From NCBI RefSeq assembly GCF_014642635.1, contig NZ_BMIQ01000007.1, positions 124,001 through 188,000 on the forward strand: a stretch of 64,000 bases of DNA, in the 5' to 3' direction. How positions within the stretch are numbered: position 1 is the stretch's first letter; each line of letters starts with the position of its first letter. The position numbers were made by a program, and so were the translations under genes. The stretch is from Aureimonas endophytica. GTDB taxonomy: Bacteria; Pseudomonadota; Alphaproteobacteria; Rhizobiales; Rhizobiaceae. Positions 34,630-42,950 of the stretch are shown in pieces. The notes beneath the pieces are model-generated. The model made no database searches. It was not told where the DNA came from and was given only the letters and a program-made list of their open reading frames with translations.

Positions 34630-35723
34630 CAGGCGGCGGTCGCGGCGCGCGCGCCCGCGCGTGTGAGGTCCTCGATCGCCGCCGCGATCCGGGCCTCGGC
34701 GGCCTCGTCCAGCGCCTCGTGCAACCCGATCACCACCAGCCGCGTGCCGCGCGTCTCGCCCGCGTCCCAGCGACGGTCGAAATAGGTCTCGATCCGCTCG
34801 CCGACCGCCTGGACGACGAGGCGCATCGGCTTGCCCGCGACCTCCGCGAAACCCTTGACGCGCAGGATGTCCTCCCGCCGGATCAGCGCCTTCAGCCCTT
34901 CGGTGAAGGCCGCGACGTCGGCGATCGGGCCGGCCGCCGCGACGAAGCTCTCGAAATCGTCGTGGTCATGCGCCCTGCCGTTCTCGTGCTCGATCTCGTG
35001 ATGCGACCGGCGACCGGCGATGAGCTCCTCCGTCGCGGCGCCGAGGCCGAGAAGGACCTCGGCCGGCAGGCGGCCGCCCGAGGCCGGCACCGCCTTGACG
35101 GCGCGCCCGCCCGCCGCCGCCTCCACCGCGTCGCGCACCGCCTGCATCTCGTCCGTGCCGACGAGATCGGCCTTGTTGAGGATCACGAGATCGGCGGCGC
35201 GGATCTGGTCCTCGAAGAGTTCCTCCAGCGGATTGTCGTGGTCGAGGCTCGCATCCGCGGCCCGGGCCGCCGCGATCGCCTCCTCCTCGTCGGCGAAGCG
35301 GCCGGCGGCCACGGCATGGGCGTCGATCACCGTCACGACGCCGTCCACCGTCACCCGCGCCTTCACCTCGGGCCAGTTGAAGGCGGCGACGAGCGGCTGG
35401 GGCAGGGCGAGGCCGGAGGTCTCGATGACGATATGGTCCAGCCGGTCGGCGCGCTCGATCAGCTTCTCCATGGTGGGGATGAAGTCGTCGGCGACGGTGC
35501 AGCAGATGCAGCCATTGGTCAGCTCGACCACGTCCTCCTCGCGGCAGGTCTCGGCGCCGCAGCCCTTCAGCAGGTCGCCATCGACGCCGAGATCGCCGAA
35601 CTCGTTGATGATCAGCGCGATCCGCCGCCCTTCGGCATTCTGGAGAAGGTTGCGGATCAGCGTGGTCTTGCCCGCGCCGAGAAAGCCGGTGACGACGGTC
35701 GCGGGAAGTTTCTTCGACGCCAT
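34629..35723 (-). CDS. cobW: CobW, metal-chaperone GTPase of cobalamin synthesis
   Basis: A 364-residue COG0523 G3E GTPase. P-loop GFLGAGKTT near residue 13-21, the metal-binding GCICC-type motif NGCICCTV (about 71-78), and the nucleotide motif NKAD (about 170). A histidine-rich stretch (RRSHHEIEHENGRAHDHDD) between the two domains probably binds cobalt. It is thought to deliver cobalt to CobN. The ATG at 35723 is chosen; a TTG nine bases upstream would overlap the cobU stop. Confidence 0.95.
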   Translation of the reverse strand: MASKKLPATVVTGFLGAGKTTLIRNLLQNAEGRRIALIINEFGDLGVDGDLLKGCGAETCREEDVVELTNGCICCTVADDFIPTMEKLIERADRLDHIVIETSGLALPQPLVAAFNWPEVKARVTVDGVVTVIDAHAVAAGRFADEEEAIAAARAADASLDHDNPLEELFEDQIRAADLVILNKADLVGTDEMQAVRDAVEAAAGGRAVKAVPASGGRLPAEVLLGLGAATEELIAGRRSHHEIEHENGRAHDHDDFESFVAAAGPIADVAAFTEGLKALIRREDILRVKGFAEVAGKPMRLVVQAVGERIETYFDRRWDAGETRGTRLVVIGLHEALDEAAEARIAAAIEDLTRAGARAATAA

Positions 35724-35728
35724 GGGGG

Positions 35729-36271
35729 TCAACCTTTGAGAAGGAGGGGCAGGCCGGCGGCGACGAAGACGACGCGGGCCGCGAGAGTCCCGAGGGACTG
35801 GTGCAGGAGGCCGGCATGGTCGCGGAACTCGCGCGCCATGCGGTTGTCCGGCACGATGCCGAGACCGACCTCGTTGGAGATGAGCAGGACGGGACCGGCG
35901 GGCGGCGTTTCGAACAGCGCGGCGAATCGCGCCGCCTCGTCCGCCACGTCGCGCTCGGCCAGCATCAGATTGGTGAGCCAGAGCGTCAGGCAGTCGACGA
36001 CGACGACGCGGCCGGGCGCCGCCTCGTGAAGAATCGCCGCGCCGAGCTCGAACGGCGCCTCGATGCTGCGCCAGTTCGGCCCGCGCCGATCCTTGTGATG
36101 GGCGATGCGCGCCGCCATCTCGCCGTCCGTGCCGAAGTCCTGGGCGGTCGCGATATAGACCGGAGCGAGCCCCGAGGCCTCGGCGAGACCCTCGGCATAG
36201 CGGCTCTTGCCCGAGCGCGCGCCGCCGAGCACCAAGGTCAGCCCTTCGCCAAGGATGGAACTCGTCATCAT
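35729..36271 (-). CDS. cobU: Bifunctional adenosylcobinamide kinase / guanylyltransferase
   Basis: A 180-residue enzyme (CobU in Salmonella, CobP in Pseudomonas denitrificans) that phosphorylates adenosylcobinamide and adds GMP. P-loop LVLGGARSGKSRYAE near the N-terminus; DCLTLWLTNL and SNEVGLGIVPDN are strong family motifs. The ATG at 36271 (MMTSS) or the next codon is the likely start. First gene of the cobU-cobW-cobN-cobO operon. About 80 bases separate it from the upstream PIN toxin. Confidence 0.95.
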   Translation of the reverse strand: MMTSSILGEGLTLVLGGARSGKSRYAEGLAEASGLAPVYIATAQDFGTDGEMAARIAHHKDRRGPNWRSIEAPFELGAAILHEAAPGRVVVVDCLTLWLTNLMLAERDVADEAARFAALFETPPAGPVLLISNEVGLGIVPDNRMAREFRDHAGLLHQSLGTLAARVVFVAAGLPLLLKG

Positions 36272-36350
36272 CCCGCGCTGCATGCGTCGGGGAGGGACAT
36301 TCGTCAACCGGCGGCGCTCGACATCCGCGGCTTGGCCAGCCTGGGAATGA

Positions 36351-36767
36351 TCAATCGTCCCAAGGATTGATGATCGAAACATCCAGGCGTTTGAAATGCG
36401 AGACATTGCGGGTCACGATCGGCAGCTCGTGACAGATGGCTGTCGCCGCGATCATGGTGTCCTCGTCGAATCGCATGTCCGGCGTCGGCAAGCCGCCGCA
36501 AAGCAACGCAATGGGAATATCGAAAGGAAGAACGCGCGACGCGAATTCCGGCAGAAGCGCCTCGTTGAACCAGAAGGCGAGCTGTTCGGCGAATTTCGTC
36601 TGGCGCCGTCTTTCCATTTCGATGCCACGACGGATTTCCGTCAACGAAATCGCGGAAAGATAGGCCTCCTTTATATCGAAGTGTCGTGCCCAGCGCTGGA
36701 AGGGCAGCGTTTGACGGTCTGGCCGGCGAAGCCCGGATATGGCGACCGTATCGAGAAGAACCTTCAC
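36351..36767 (-). CDS. PIN-domain (VapC-type) toxin
   Basis: A 138-residue PIN-domain ribonuclease. The acidic catalytic residues are placed as in the FitB/VapC group: LLDTVAIS (Asp6), SLTEIRRGIE, FDEDTMIAATA and the C-terminal PIVTRNVSHF. It starts four bases inside the antitoxin stop, giving an antitoxin-toxin operon with a palindromic site upstream. PIN toxins cleave tRNA or other RNA; the target here is unknown. Confidence 0.9.
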   Translation of the reverse strand: MKVLLDTVAISGLRRPDRQTLPFQRWARHFDIKEAYLSAISLTEIRRGIEMERRRQTKFAEQLAFWFNEALLPEFASRVLPFDIPIALLCGGLPTPDMRFDEDTMIAATAICHELPIVTRNVSHFKRLDVSIINPWDD

Positions 36768-37105
36768 AATTCGATCTCGCGGCCGAAATTTGAAAAGCGT
36801 TCGAACTCAAAATCGAAATCGGCCTCCGGCCGCATATCGGCCAAGTCCGCCAGCGTCCGCTTCGGTGCCTTTCCCGCCGCCGGCTCGCCCGCCGTCAGTC
36901 GCTCGTAGCGCTCGTAGGACATGAGCACGAAGCGGTTGCGGCCGTGTTCGGTGACGATCAGCTCGCGCTCCGCCGCTGCCCGCTTGGCGGCGCTCGGATT
37001 CTGGTTGAACTCTTGCGAGGTCATGATCGGAAGCGCCTCGCCGACCGGCGGCCGTGAAACGCGCCCACGCGCCTGCGCGTCGTCCCGTGTCGTCTTGGCG
37101 GGCAT
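36764..37105 (-). CDS. Phd/YefM-like antitoxin of the PIN toxin
   Basis: A 113-residue antitoxin. The Phd/YefM-like core is visible from about residue 25: MTSQEFNQNPSAAKRAAAERELIVTEHGRNRFVLMSYERYERL. The acidic aromatic tail (EADFDFEFERFSNFG) fits a toxin-binding arm. The ATG at 37105 is used; an in-frame TTG at 37111 exists. It probably represses its own operon through the dyad just upstream. Confidence 0.88.
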   Translation of the reverse strand: MPAKTTRDDAQARGRVSRPPVGEALPIMTSQEFNQNPSAAKRAAAERELIVTEHGRNRFVLMSYERYERLTAGEPAAGKAPKRTLADLADMRPEADFDFEFERFSNFGREIEL

Positions 37106-37114
37106 CGGCAAATC

Positions 37115-37142
37115 CTAGTATGTCTTCGCATAAACATACTAG
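37115..37142. promoter_or_regulatory. Operator dyad of the PIN toxin-antitoxin operon
   Basis: CTAGTATG (37115-37122) and its exact inverse CATACTAG (37135-37142) are 12 bases apart in an AT-rich patch ten bases upstream of the antitoxin start. This is the expected place for the antitoxin complex to bind and repress. Binding is inferred. Confidence 0.65.
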
Positions 37143-37230
37143 ATTTTCACGCCCCCGCAACGGGCAGGCTTTGCGGGGGCGGGATCGGGCCTTATCTTCG
37201 GCGCACGCCATTTCGAGCCGCGAGCCTGCC

Positions 37231-38064
37231 ATGCCCCATCCCGCCCTTGCTCCCGATCATGTCGCCTTCATCACCGGAGGCGCCGCCGGCATCGGGCTCG
37301 CCATTGCGCGGCGCCTGCTCGAAGCCGGCCTCACCGTCGTCATCGCCGATCGCGACGAGGCGGCGCTGGCCGCGGCGCGGCAGGCGCTCGGCGCGGGCGA
37401 GCGGCTGACGACGCTGGCGCTCGACGTCGCCGATCGCGGCGCGATGGAGGCGGCGGCGGCGAAGGTCTTCGAGGCCTTCGGCGCGGTGCATGTCCTCGTC
37501 AACAATGCCGGCATCCAGCCGGGCTCCTCCGTGCTGGAGGCGGCGAACTGGGACCGGGTCCTCGCCGTCAATCTCGGCGGCGTCGTCAACGGCTGCCAGG
37601 TCTTCGTGCCGCGCATGATCGAAGGCGGCGCCGGCGGCATCGTGATCAATACCGGCTCGAAGCAGGGCATCACCACGCCGCCCGGCGATCCGGCCTACAA
37701 CGTGGCGAAGGCCGGGGTGAAGGTCTTCACCGAGGCGCTGGAGCACGACTTGCGCAATCGCGAGGGCGCACGGATCACGGCGCATCTCCTCATTCCCGGC
37801 TTCGTCTTCACCGGCCTCACCAAGGGCGAGCGGACGGAGAAGCCGGCCGCCGCCTGGACGCCGGAAGAGACGGCGGACTTCATGCTGGAAAGCCTGGAGC
37901 GCGGCGACTTCTATATCCTCTGCCCGGACAATGACGTGCCGCGCGCGCTGGACGAGAAGCGCATCGCCTGGGCGGCCGGCGACATCGTGGAGAACCGCCC
38001 GCCCTTGTCGCGCTGGCACAAGGACTGGGCGGAGCCGTTCAAGGCCTATCTGGCCCGGGATTGA
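37231..38064 (+). CDS. Short-chain dehydrogenase/reductase
   Basis: A 277-residue SDR. Cofactor motif TGGAAGIG (about 15-22), NNAG (about 91-94), the catalytic Ser in INTGSKQG and the Y-x-x-x-K motif YNVAKAG. An acidic residue after the second strand (IADRD) suggests NAD preference. Start at 37231 by homology. Its 3' end overlaps the convergent cytochrome b561 gene by 26 bases. Substrate unknown. Confidence 0.9.
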   Translation: MPHPALAPDHVAFITGGAAGIGLAIARRLLEAGLTVVIADRDEAALAAARQALGAGERLTTLALDVADRGAMEAAAAKVFEAFGAVHVLVNNAGIQPGSSVLEAANWDRVLAVNLGGVVNGCQVFVPRMIEGGAGGIVINTGSKQGITTPPGDPAYNVAKAGVKVFTEALEHDLRNREGARITAHLLIPGFVFTGLTKGERTEKPAAAWTPEETADFMLESLERGDFYILCPDNDVPRALDEKRIAWAAGDIVENRPPLSRWHKDWAEPFKAYLARD

Positions 38065-38635
38065 GGGGCAGGGCGCTCGAGCCCTTCACCATCCGGTCGA
38101 GCGTCGCGTCGCGCCGCACGAAGCCGTGATAGAGCGCGATCGCCGCGTGAAGCACGATACAGGCGAGAAGCGTCCAGGCGAGGATGACATGGGCATCCGC
38201 CAGCGGCGCGAACGTCGCCCGATCGGCCCAGGGCTCGCCCGGCGCGACGAGCTGGACGCCATAGACGGTGAAGCCGCGCCCGAGGCCGATGGCGCGGACG
38301 ATCATCAGCGGCGGGATGACGATCATCAGCCCGTAGAGCAGCAGCTGGCCGAGGCTGGCGGCGAGACGCTCCTGCGAGGGGCCGGCATGCGGCGGGCGGC
38401 GGTGGAGATTGGCGAGGCCCCAGAGCCCGCGCAGCACCACGAGGCAGAACAGGGTGAAGCCGACCGAATAATGCGTCGACCAGAAGAAGGCGTCGACCGG
38501 GCTGTCCTCGGCGACGACCCGCACGATTCCCGTCGTGAACTGCCAGGCGAAGAGCGCCGCCATGCCCCAATGCAGCGTGCGGGTGACGAGGCCATAGCCC
38601 TCGCGATCGTCTCTCATCGGTGCGGCCGTGAACAT
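38039..38635 (-). CDS. Cytochrome b561 family protein
   Basis: A 198-residue inner membrane cytochrome b with four hydrophobic helices. Likely haem ligands are histidines in THYSVGF, TLHWGMA, LADAHVILAW and VLHAAIALYHG. Proteins of this family often move electrons from quinol to periplasmic acceptors or remove superoxide. Stands alone upstream of nothing obvious; its end overlaps the SDR gene. Confidence 0.9.
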   Translation of the reverse strand: MFTAAPMRDDREGYGLVTRTLHWGMAALFAWQFTTGIVRVVAEDSPVDAFFWSTHYSVGFTLFCLVVLRGLWGLANLHRRPPHAGPSQERLAASLGQLLLYGLMIVIPPLMIVRAIGLGRGFTVYGVQLVAPGEPWADRATFAPLADAHVILAWTLLACIVLHAAIALYHGFVRRDATLDRMVKGSSALPLNPGPDRP

Positions 38636-38716
38636 GCCTGTCTCCGCTTGGCGATTCGTTGGTCGCCTTCCTTCCGGCCGGATGATGGAGAATTTTGGCC
38701 GGCGGAAAAGAGCCGA

Positions 38717-40207
38717 TTACGCGGTGTTGATGCCGTCCTGCGCGATGGCGAGCAGCGCCTCGACATCGAGATGGCGGGCGAGCGCCGCCGCGATCTCGTC
38801 CAATGCCGCGTCGAGCGCCGCCCGGTGGTCGCGCGGCCCGGCGGTATGACCGAGACGGGCGAGAAAGTCGCGCCGCCAGGCATCGGCGGCGAAGAGCCCG
38901 TGCAGGTAGGTGCCGAACACGCGGCCGTCGGCGCTCGCCGCCCCTTCCGCCCGCCCGTCGATCAGCGCCACCGGCCGCGCCCGGTCCGGCCCCTCGGTGC
39001 GGCCGAGATGGATCTCGTAGCCTTCGAGCGGCAGGCCGGCGGGCGAGACGGCGCGCGTCTCGCGCACGGTCTTGTCCGGTTCGAGCACCGTCTCGACATC
39101 GAGAAGGCCGAGCCCTTCCGCCTCCGCGACATCGCCCTCGATGCGATGCGGGTCGCGGATGCGCCGCCCCAGCATCTGGTAGCCGCCGCAGAGCCCGACG
39201 ACATGGCCGCCGCGTTCGACATGGCGGCGGAGATCGCGGTCCCAGCCCTCGCTCCGCAGGGCGGCAAGATCGGCGATGGTCGATTTCGAGCCGGGAATGA
39301 CGACGAGCCGCGCCGCTTCCGGCAGCGGCTCGCCGGGCGGCACGAAGCGGACGGCAAGGCCGGGCTCGGCCCGCAGCGGGTCGAGATCGTCGAAATTGGC
39401 GATGCGCGGCAGGACCGGCACCGCGACGAGGAGCGGCGCGGCCTCGGCCCGGCCGAGACGCTCCAGCGCCACCGAATCCTCCGCGGGCAGGCGCGCGGCG
39501 GCGGGAAGATGGGGCACGAGGCCGAGCGACGGCCAGCCGGTGAAGCGCGTGACGGCGGCGAGCCCGTCGGCGAAAAGCGACGGGTCGCCCCGGAACTTGT
39601 TGACGAGGAAGCCGCGGATCATCGCGCGGTCGGCCGGATCGAGCACGAGATGCGTGCCGGCCAGCGCCGCGATGACGCCGCCCCGGTCGATGTCGCCGAC
39701 GAGGACGACCGGCACCCCGGCCGCCCGCGCGAAGCCCATATTGGCGATGTCGCCGGCGCGCAGGTTGATCTCGGCCGGCGAGCCCGCGCCCTCAACGACC
39801 ACGATCTCCGCCTCCTCGGCCAGCGCGGCGAAGCTCTCCCGCACCTTCGGCAGGAAGTTCGCCTTGAGGCGCTGGTAGTCGCGCCCTTCGGCGCGGCCCG
39901 CGACGCGGCCCTGGAGCACGATCTGGCTGCCGGTCGAGGATTGCGGCTTCAGGAGCACCGGGTTCATGTGGATGCTGGGCGGCACGCGGCTGGCGAAGGC
40001 CTGGAGCCATTGGCCGCGCCCGATCTCGCCGAAGGCCTCGGTGCCCGGGATCGCCGCCACGGCGGCGTTGTTCGACATGTTCTGCGGCTTGAAGGGCCGC
40101 ACCGCGAGACCGCGATCGGCGAGAAGCCGGCAGAGCCCGGCGACGAGCACCGTCTTGCCGACGTCGGAGCCCGTGCCCTGCAGCATGATCGCGGCGGCGC
40201 GGCGCAT
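38717..40207 (-). CDS. cobQ: Cobyric acid synthase
   Basis: A 496-residue glutamine-dependent amidotransferase that amidates adenosylcobyrinic acid diamide at b, d, e and g. An N-terminal dethiobiotin-synthetase-like ATP domain ([23 protein letters not shown]) is followed by a class I glutaminase domain with nucleophile Cys in [10 protein letters not shown] (about 341-350) and a C-terminal His in GTYLHGLF. Full length. It follows the YfcA-like gene by five bases in the same direction. Confidence 0.96.
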   Translation of the reverse strand: MRRAAAIMLQGTGSDVGKTVLVAGLCRLLADRGLAVRPFKPQNMSNNAAVAAIPGTEAFGEIGRGQWLQAFASRVPPSIHMNPVLLKPQSSTGSQIVLQGRVAGRAEGRDYQRLKANFLPKVRESFAALAEEAEIVVVEGAGSPAEINLRAGDIANMGFARAAGVPVVLVGDIDRGGVIAALAGTHLVLDPADRAMIRGFLVNKFRGDPSLFADGLAAVTRFTGWPSLGLVPHLPAAARLPAEDSVALERLGRAEAAPLLVAVPVLPRIANFDDLDPLRAEPGLAVRFVPPGEPLPEAARLVVIPGSKSTIADLAALRSEGWDRDLRRHVERGGHVVGLCGGYQMLGRRIRDPHRIEGDVAEAEGLGLLDVETVLEPDKTVRETRAVSPAGLPLEGYEIHLGRTEGPDRARPVALIDGRAEGAASADGRVFGTYLHGLFAADAWRRDFLARLGHTAGPRDHRAALDAALDEIAAALARHLDVEALLAIAQDGINTA

Positions 40208-40212
40208 AGGCC

Positions 40213-40956
40213 TCAGCCGAAGAGCAGCTTCGCGGCGAGCGCGAGGCAGACGGTGACGAGCAGCGGCCGGATGATCCTGGCGCCGAAGCGCATCGCGAAA
40301 TGCGCGCCGAGCCGGGCGCCGACGAACTGGCCGACGCCCATGGCGAGGCCGAGGCCCCAGAGGATCGAGCCCGACAGGGCGAAGACGGCGAAGGCGCCGA
40401 TATTGGAGGCGAAGTTGAGGAGCTTGGTATGCGCCGTCGCCTTCAGGACGCCGAAGCCGGCGAGCGTCACGAAGGCCAGCATGAAGAAGGAGCCGGTGCC
40501 CGGCCCGAACAACCCGTCATAGGCGCCGATGCCCGGCACGACGCCGAGGGCGAAGGCCTTGGCCGGCATGCGCCGTTCGGCATCGGCATCCGACAGGCCG
40601 GGCCGGAAGGCGAAGTAGAGCGCGACGGCGATGAGCAGGAAGGGCAGGAGCGCCCGCATCGCCTCCGTCGGAATGACAAGCGCGGCGCCGGCGCCGACCA
40701 CCGAGCCGAGCAGCGACAGGCCCGCCATCGGCGCGAGCTTGCGCAGGTTCAGATGCCCCTTCGTCGCGAAGGCGAGCGTCGCCGAGCCGGAGCCGAACAT
40801 GCCCTGGAGCTTGTTGGTGCCGAGCGCCTGGACGGGCGGGATGCCGGCGATGAGCAGGGCCGGAATCGTGATGAGGCCGCCGCCGCCGGCGATGGCGTCG
40901 ATGAAGCCGGCGGCGAAGGCCGCCGCGACGAGAAGCAGGAAGAGGTCGATCGGCAT
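40213..40956 (-). CDS. TSUP (YfcA/TauE) family membrane transporter
   Basis: A 247-residue membrane protein with about seven hydrophobic segments. YfcA-type motifs: [19 protein letters not shown] at the N-terminus and [21 protein letters not shown] in the middle. It forms an operon with cobQ. That linkage recurs in alphaproteobacteria and hints at a role in cobalt or corrinoid handling, but sulfur-compound transport is the better-known family function. Substrate unproven. Confidence 0.88.
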   Translation of the reverse strand: MPIDLFLLLVAAAFAAGFIDAIAGGGGLITIPALLIAGIPPVQALGTNKLQGMFGSGSATLAFATKGHLNLRKLAPMAGLSLLGSVVGAGAALVIPTEAMRALLPFLLIAVALYFAFRPGLSDADAERRMPAKAFALGVVPGIGAYDGLFGPGTGSFFMLAFVTLAGFGVLKATAHTKLLNFASNIGAFAVFALSGSILWGLGLAMGVGQFVGARLGAHFAMRFGARIIRPLLVTVCLALAAKLLFG

Positions 40957-41007
40957 GACGCGATCGCATGCGCTGCCCTCATCCGTCCGTCAACTGGCCT
41001 CCCCGAT

Positions 41008-41036
41008 TTGACCTTCGCCGCGCAGTCCTGTTTAGG
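41008..41036 (+). promoter_or_regulatory. Putative promoter of the cbiX-cob operon
   Basis: TTGACC (41008-41013) and TTTAGG (41031-41036) are 17 bases apart and point toward cbiX. The resulting leader would be about 155 bases and includes a perfect 16-base palindrome at 41142-41157. No cobalamin riboswitch consensus was found in the leader. Confidence 0.4.
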
Positions 41037-41141
41037 TCGCGGCTTCACTGACGGTGCCCGGCGCGCGGCCGGGCCGGATGCGATCGCGCGGGAGGCCGAC
41101 CCAAGCCGGGGGCCGAGCGCGCGGACTGTCGGAACGGCGCG

Positions 41142-41157
41142 CCGCCCTCGAGGGCGG
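41142..41157. repeat. 16-base perfect palindrome in the cbiX leader
   Basis: CCGCCCTCGAGGGCGG is a perfect palindrome about 40 bases before the cbiX start. It could be a regulator site or form a hairpin in the leader; there is no T-run. Confidence 0.4.
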
Positions 41158-41196
41158 ATCGCTTCCTCCGGCGCGATCGAGACGGAGGACGACGAG

Positions 41197-42324
41197 ATGC
41201 GGGCCATCATGCTTTGCGGCCATGGCAGCCGGGACGCGGCGGCGATGGTGGAATTCGCCGGACTGGCGGAGAAGCTGAAGCGCCGCCTGCCGGACTATCC
41301 GCTGGAATACGGCTATCTGGAATTCGCCCGGCCGATCATCCGCGACGGTCTCGCCAAGCTGAAGGCCGGCGGGGCGCGGGAGATCCTGGCCTTGCCCGGC
41401 ATGCTCTTCGCCGCCGGCCATGCGAAGAACGACATTCCCTCCGTCCTCAACACCTGGGCCAGCGCCAACGGCATGACCGTGCCCTATGGGCGCGAGCTCG
41501 GCATCGACCCGAAGATGATCCGCGCGGCGGGCGAGCGCATCCGCGAGGCGCTGCGCGCCGGCGGCTGGCGCGACGGCGAATCGCTGCACGACACGATGCT
41601 GGTCGTCGTCGGGCGCGGCGCCTCCGACCCGGACGCCAATTCCAACGTCGCCAAGGTCATGCGCATGCTCTGGGAAGGGCTCGGCTTCGGCTGGGGCGAG
41701 ACCGCCTATTCGGGCGTGACCTTTCCCCTGGTCGAGCCGGGGCTCGAACATGCGACCCGCCTCGGCTACCGTCGCATCGTCGTCTTTCCCTATTTCCTCT
41801 TCACCGGCATCCTCGTGCGGCGCATCTACGAGCACACGGATCTCGTCGCCGCCCGCCACCCGGAGATCGCCTTCCTGAAAGCGCCCTATCTCGGCGCGCA
41901 CGACCTCGTGGTCGAGACCTTCGTCGATCGGCTCGGCGAGATCCTCGAAGGCACGAACAACATGAATTGCGGAATGTGCAAATATCGCGAGCAGGTGCTC
42001 GGCTTCGAGGCGGAGGTCGGACTGCCGCAGGAAAGCCACCACCATCACGTGGAGGGCATCGGCACCTCGGCCGATCATGGCCATCACCATCACGGCGACG
42101 GGCATCACCACCACCATCATCATGGCGATGGGCACGATCACGCGCATCCGCACGACCATGCTCACCACGATCACGATCACGATCACGATCACGACCATGG
42201 CCACCATCGTCATGGCCATAGTCATGACCACGGCGCGGACGGCCACGGCCATCACCATCCCTATCCGCATGCCGACCATCCGCTGGGGCCGCGCTCGCTG
42301 AAGGCGGGGGGAGGGCACGGGTGA
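41197..42324 (+). CDS. cbiX: CbiX-type sirohydrochlorin cobaltochelatase with long His-rich tail
   Basis: A 375-residue two-lobe CbiX chelatase. CGHGSRD near residue 8-14 holds the metal-binding His, AGHAKNDIP the second site, and the second half repeats the fold. A cysteine pair motif (MNCGMCKYR, about 253-261) may bind a metal cluster. The last 85 residues are dominated by His, Asp and Gly, a likely cobalt or nickel store. In an aerobic pathway with CobN, CbiX may instead handle early cobalt loading or metal delivery. The ATG at 41197 has a GGAG site. First of a cob operon. Confidence 0.9.
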   Translation: MRAIMLCGHGSRDAAAMVEFAGLAEKLKRRLPDYPLEYGYLEFARPIIRDGLAKLKAGGAREILALPGMLFAAGHAKNDIPSVLNTWASANGMTVPYGRELGIDPKMIRAAGERIREALRAGGWRDGESLHDTMLVVVGRGASDPDANSNVAKVMRMLWEGLGFGWGETAYSGVTFPLVEPGLEHATRLGYRRIVVFPYFLFTGILVRRIYEHTDLVAARHPEIAFLKAPYLGAHDLVVETFVDRLGEILEGTNNMNCGMCKYREQVLGFEAEVGLPQESHHHHVEGIGTSADHGHHHHGDGHHHHHHHGDGHDHAHPHDHAHHDHDHDHDHDHGHHRHGHSHDHGADGHGHHHPYPHADHPLGPRSLKAGGGHG

Positions 42325-42950
42325 CGGCCGCGCTCGACTATCTGCGCGACCCGGAGGCGATCTATGCGGCGAGCTTCGCCGCGATCCGCGCCGAGGCCGA
42401 TCTCGCGGCGCTGTCCCCGGCGGCCCATCCCCTGGCGATCCGCCTCGTCCATGCCTGCGGCATGCCCGACATCCTCGCCGATCTCGTCCTATCGGAAGAT
42501 GCGGTTTCCGCCGGCGAGGCCGCCTTGCGCGCCGGCGCGCCGATCCTCGTCGATGCCGAGATGGTGGCGCATGGCGTGATCCGCCGCCGCCTGCCGGCCG
42601 GCAATGCCGTGATATGCGCGCTGAACGAGCCGGCGGTGCCGGCGCTCGCGGCCCGGCTCGGCACGACGCGCTCGGCCGCGCAGGTCGAGCTCTGGCGCCG
42701 CTCGATCGAGGGGGCGGTCGTCGCCATCGGCAACGCGCCGACGGCGCTCTTCGCGCTTCTCGAAAAGCTCGATGCCGGCTGGCCGCGCCCGGCCTTGATC
42801 CTCGGCTTTCCGGTCGGCTTCGTCGGCGCGGCGGAATCGAAGGCCGAGCTCGTCCGCGATCCGCGCGGCGTGCCCTTCGTCGCGCTGGCCGGCCGGCGCG
42901 GCGGCTCGGCTTTGGCGGCGGCGGCGGTCAACGCGTTGTGCGCGCCATGA
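42321..42950 (+). CDS. cobH: Precorrin-8X methylmutase
   Basis: A 209-residue CobH/CbiC enzyme that migrates the C11 methyl to C12, giving hydrogenobyrinic acid. The catalytic His is in RLVHACGMPDI (about 41-51); GAPILVDAEMVAHGV and IGNAPTALFAL are family motifs. It begins with GTG overlapping the cbiX stop as GTGA. Cytoplasmic, second gene of the operon. Confidence 0.96.
   Translation: MTAALDYLRDPEAIYAASFAAIRAEADLAALSPAAHPLAIRLVHACGMPDILADLVLSEDAVSAGEAALRAGAPILVDAEMVAHGVIRRRLPAGNAVICALNEPAVPALAARLGTTRSAAQVELWRRSIEGAVVAIGNAPTALFALLEKLDAGWPRPALILGFPVGFVGAAESKAELVRDPRGVPFVALAGRRGGSALAAAAVNALCAP

Noticed and set aside
30988-34785. A 1265-codon open frame opposite cobN, and similar long frames opposite cobQ and the molybdenum hydroxylase
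   Set aside because: They mirror high-GC coding on the other strand. The translations have no domain pattern, while the opposite-strand genes are unambiguous.
40957-41196. Possible cobalamin riboswitch in the cbiX leader (starts GGTGCCCGG)
   Set aside because: The B12 box and the conserved core following GGTGCC are not found, and the same is true upstream of cobU, cobB and cobT.
42040-42290. Tandem CAY/GAY triplets as a CRISPR-like or minisatellite array
   Set aside because: They are codons of the CbiX histidine tail in frame with the gene; there are no spacers.
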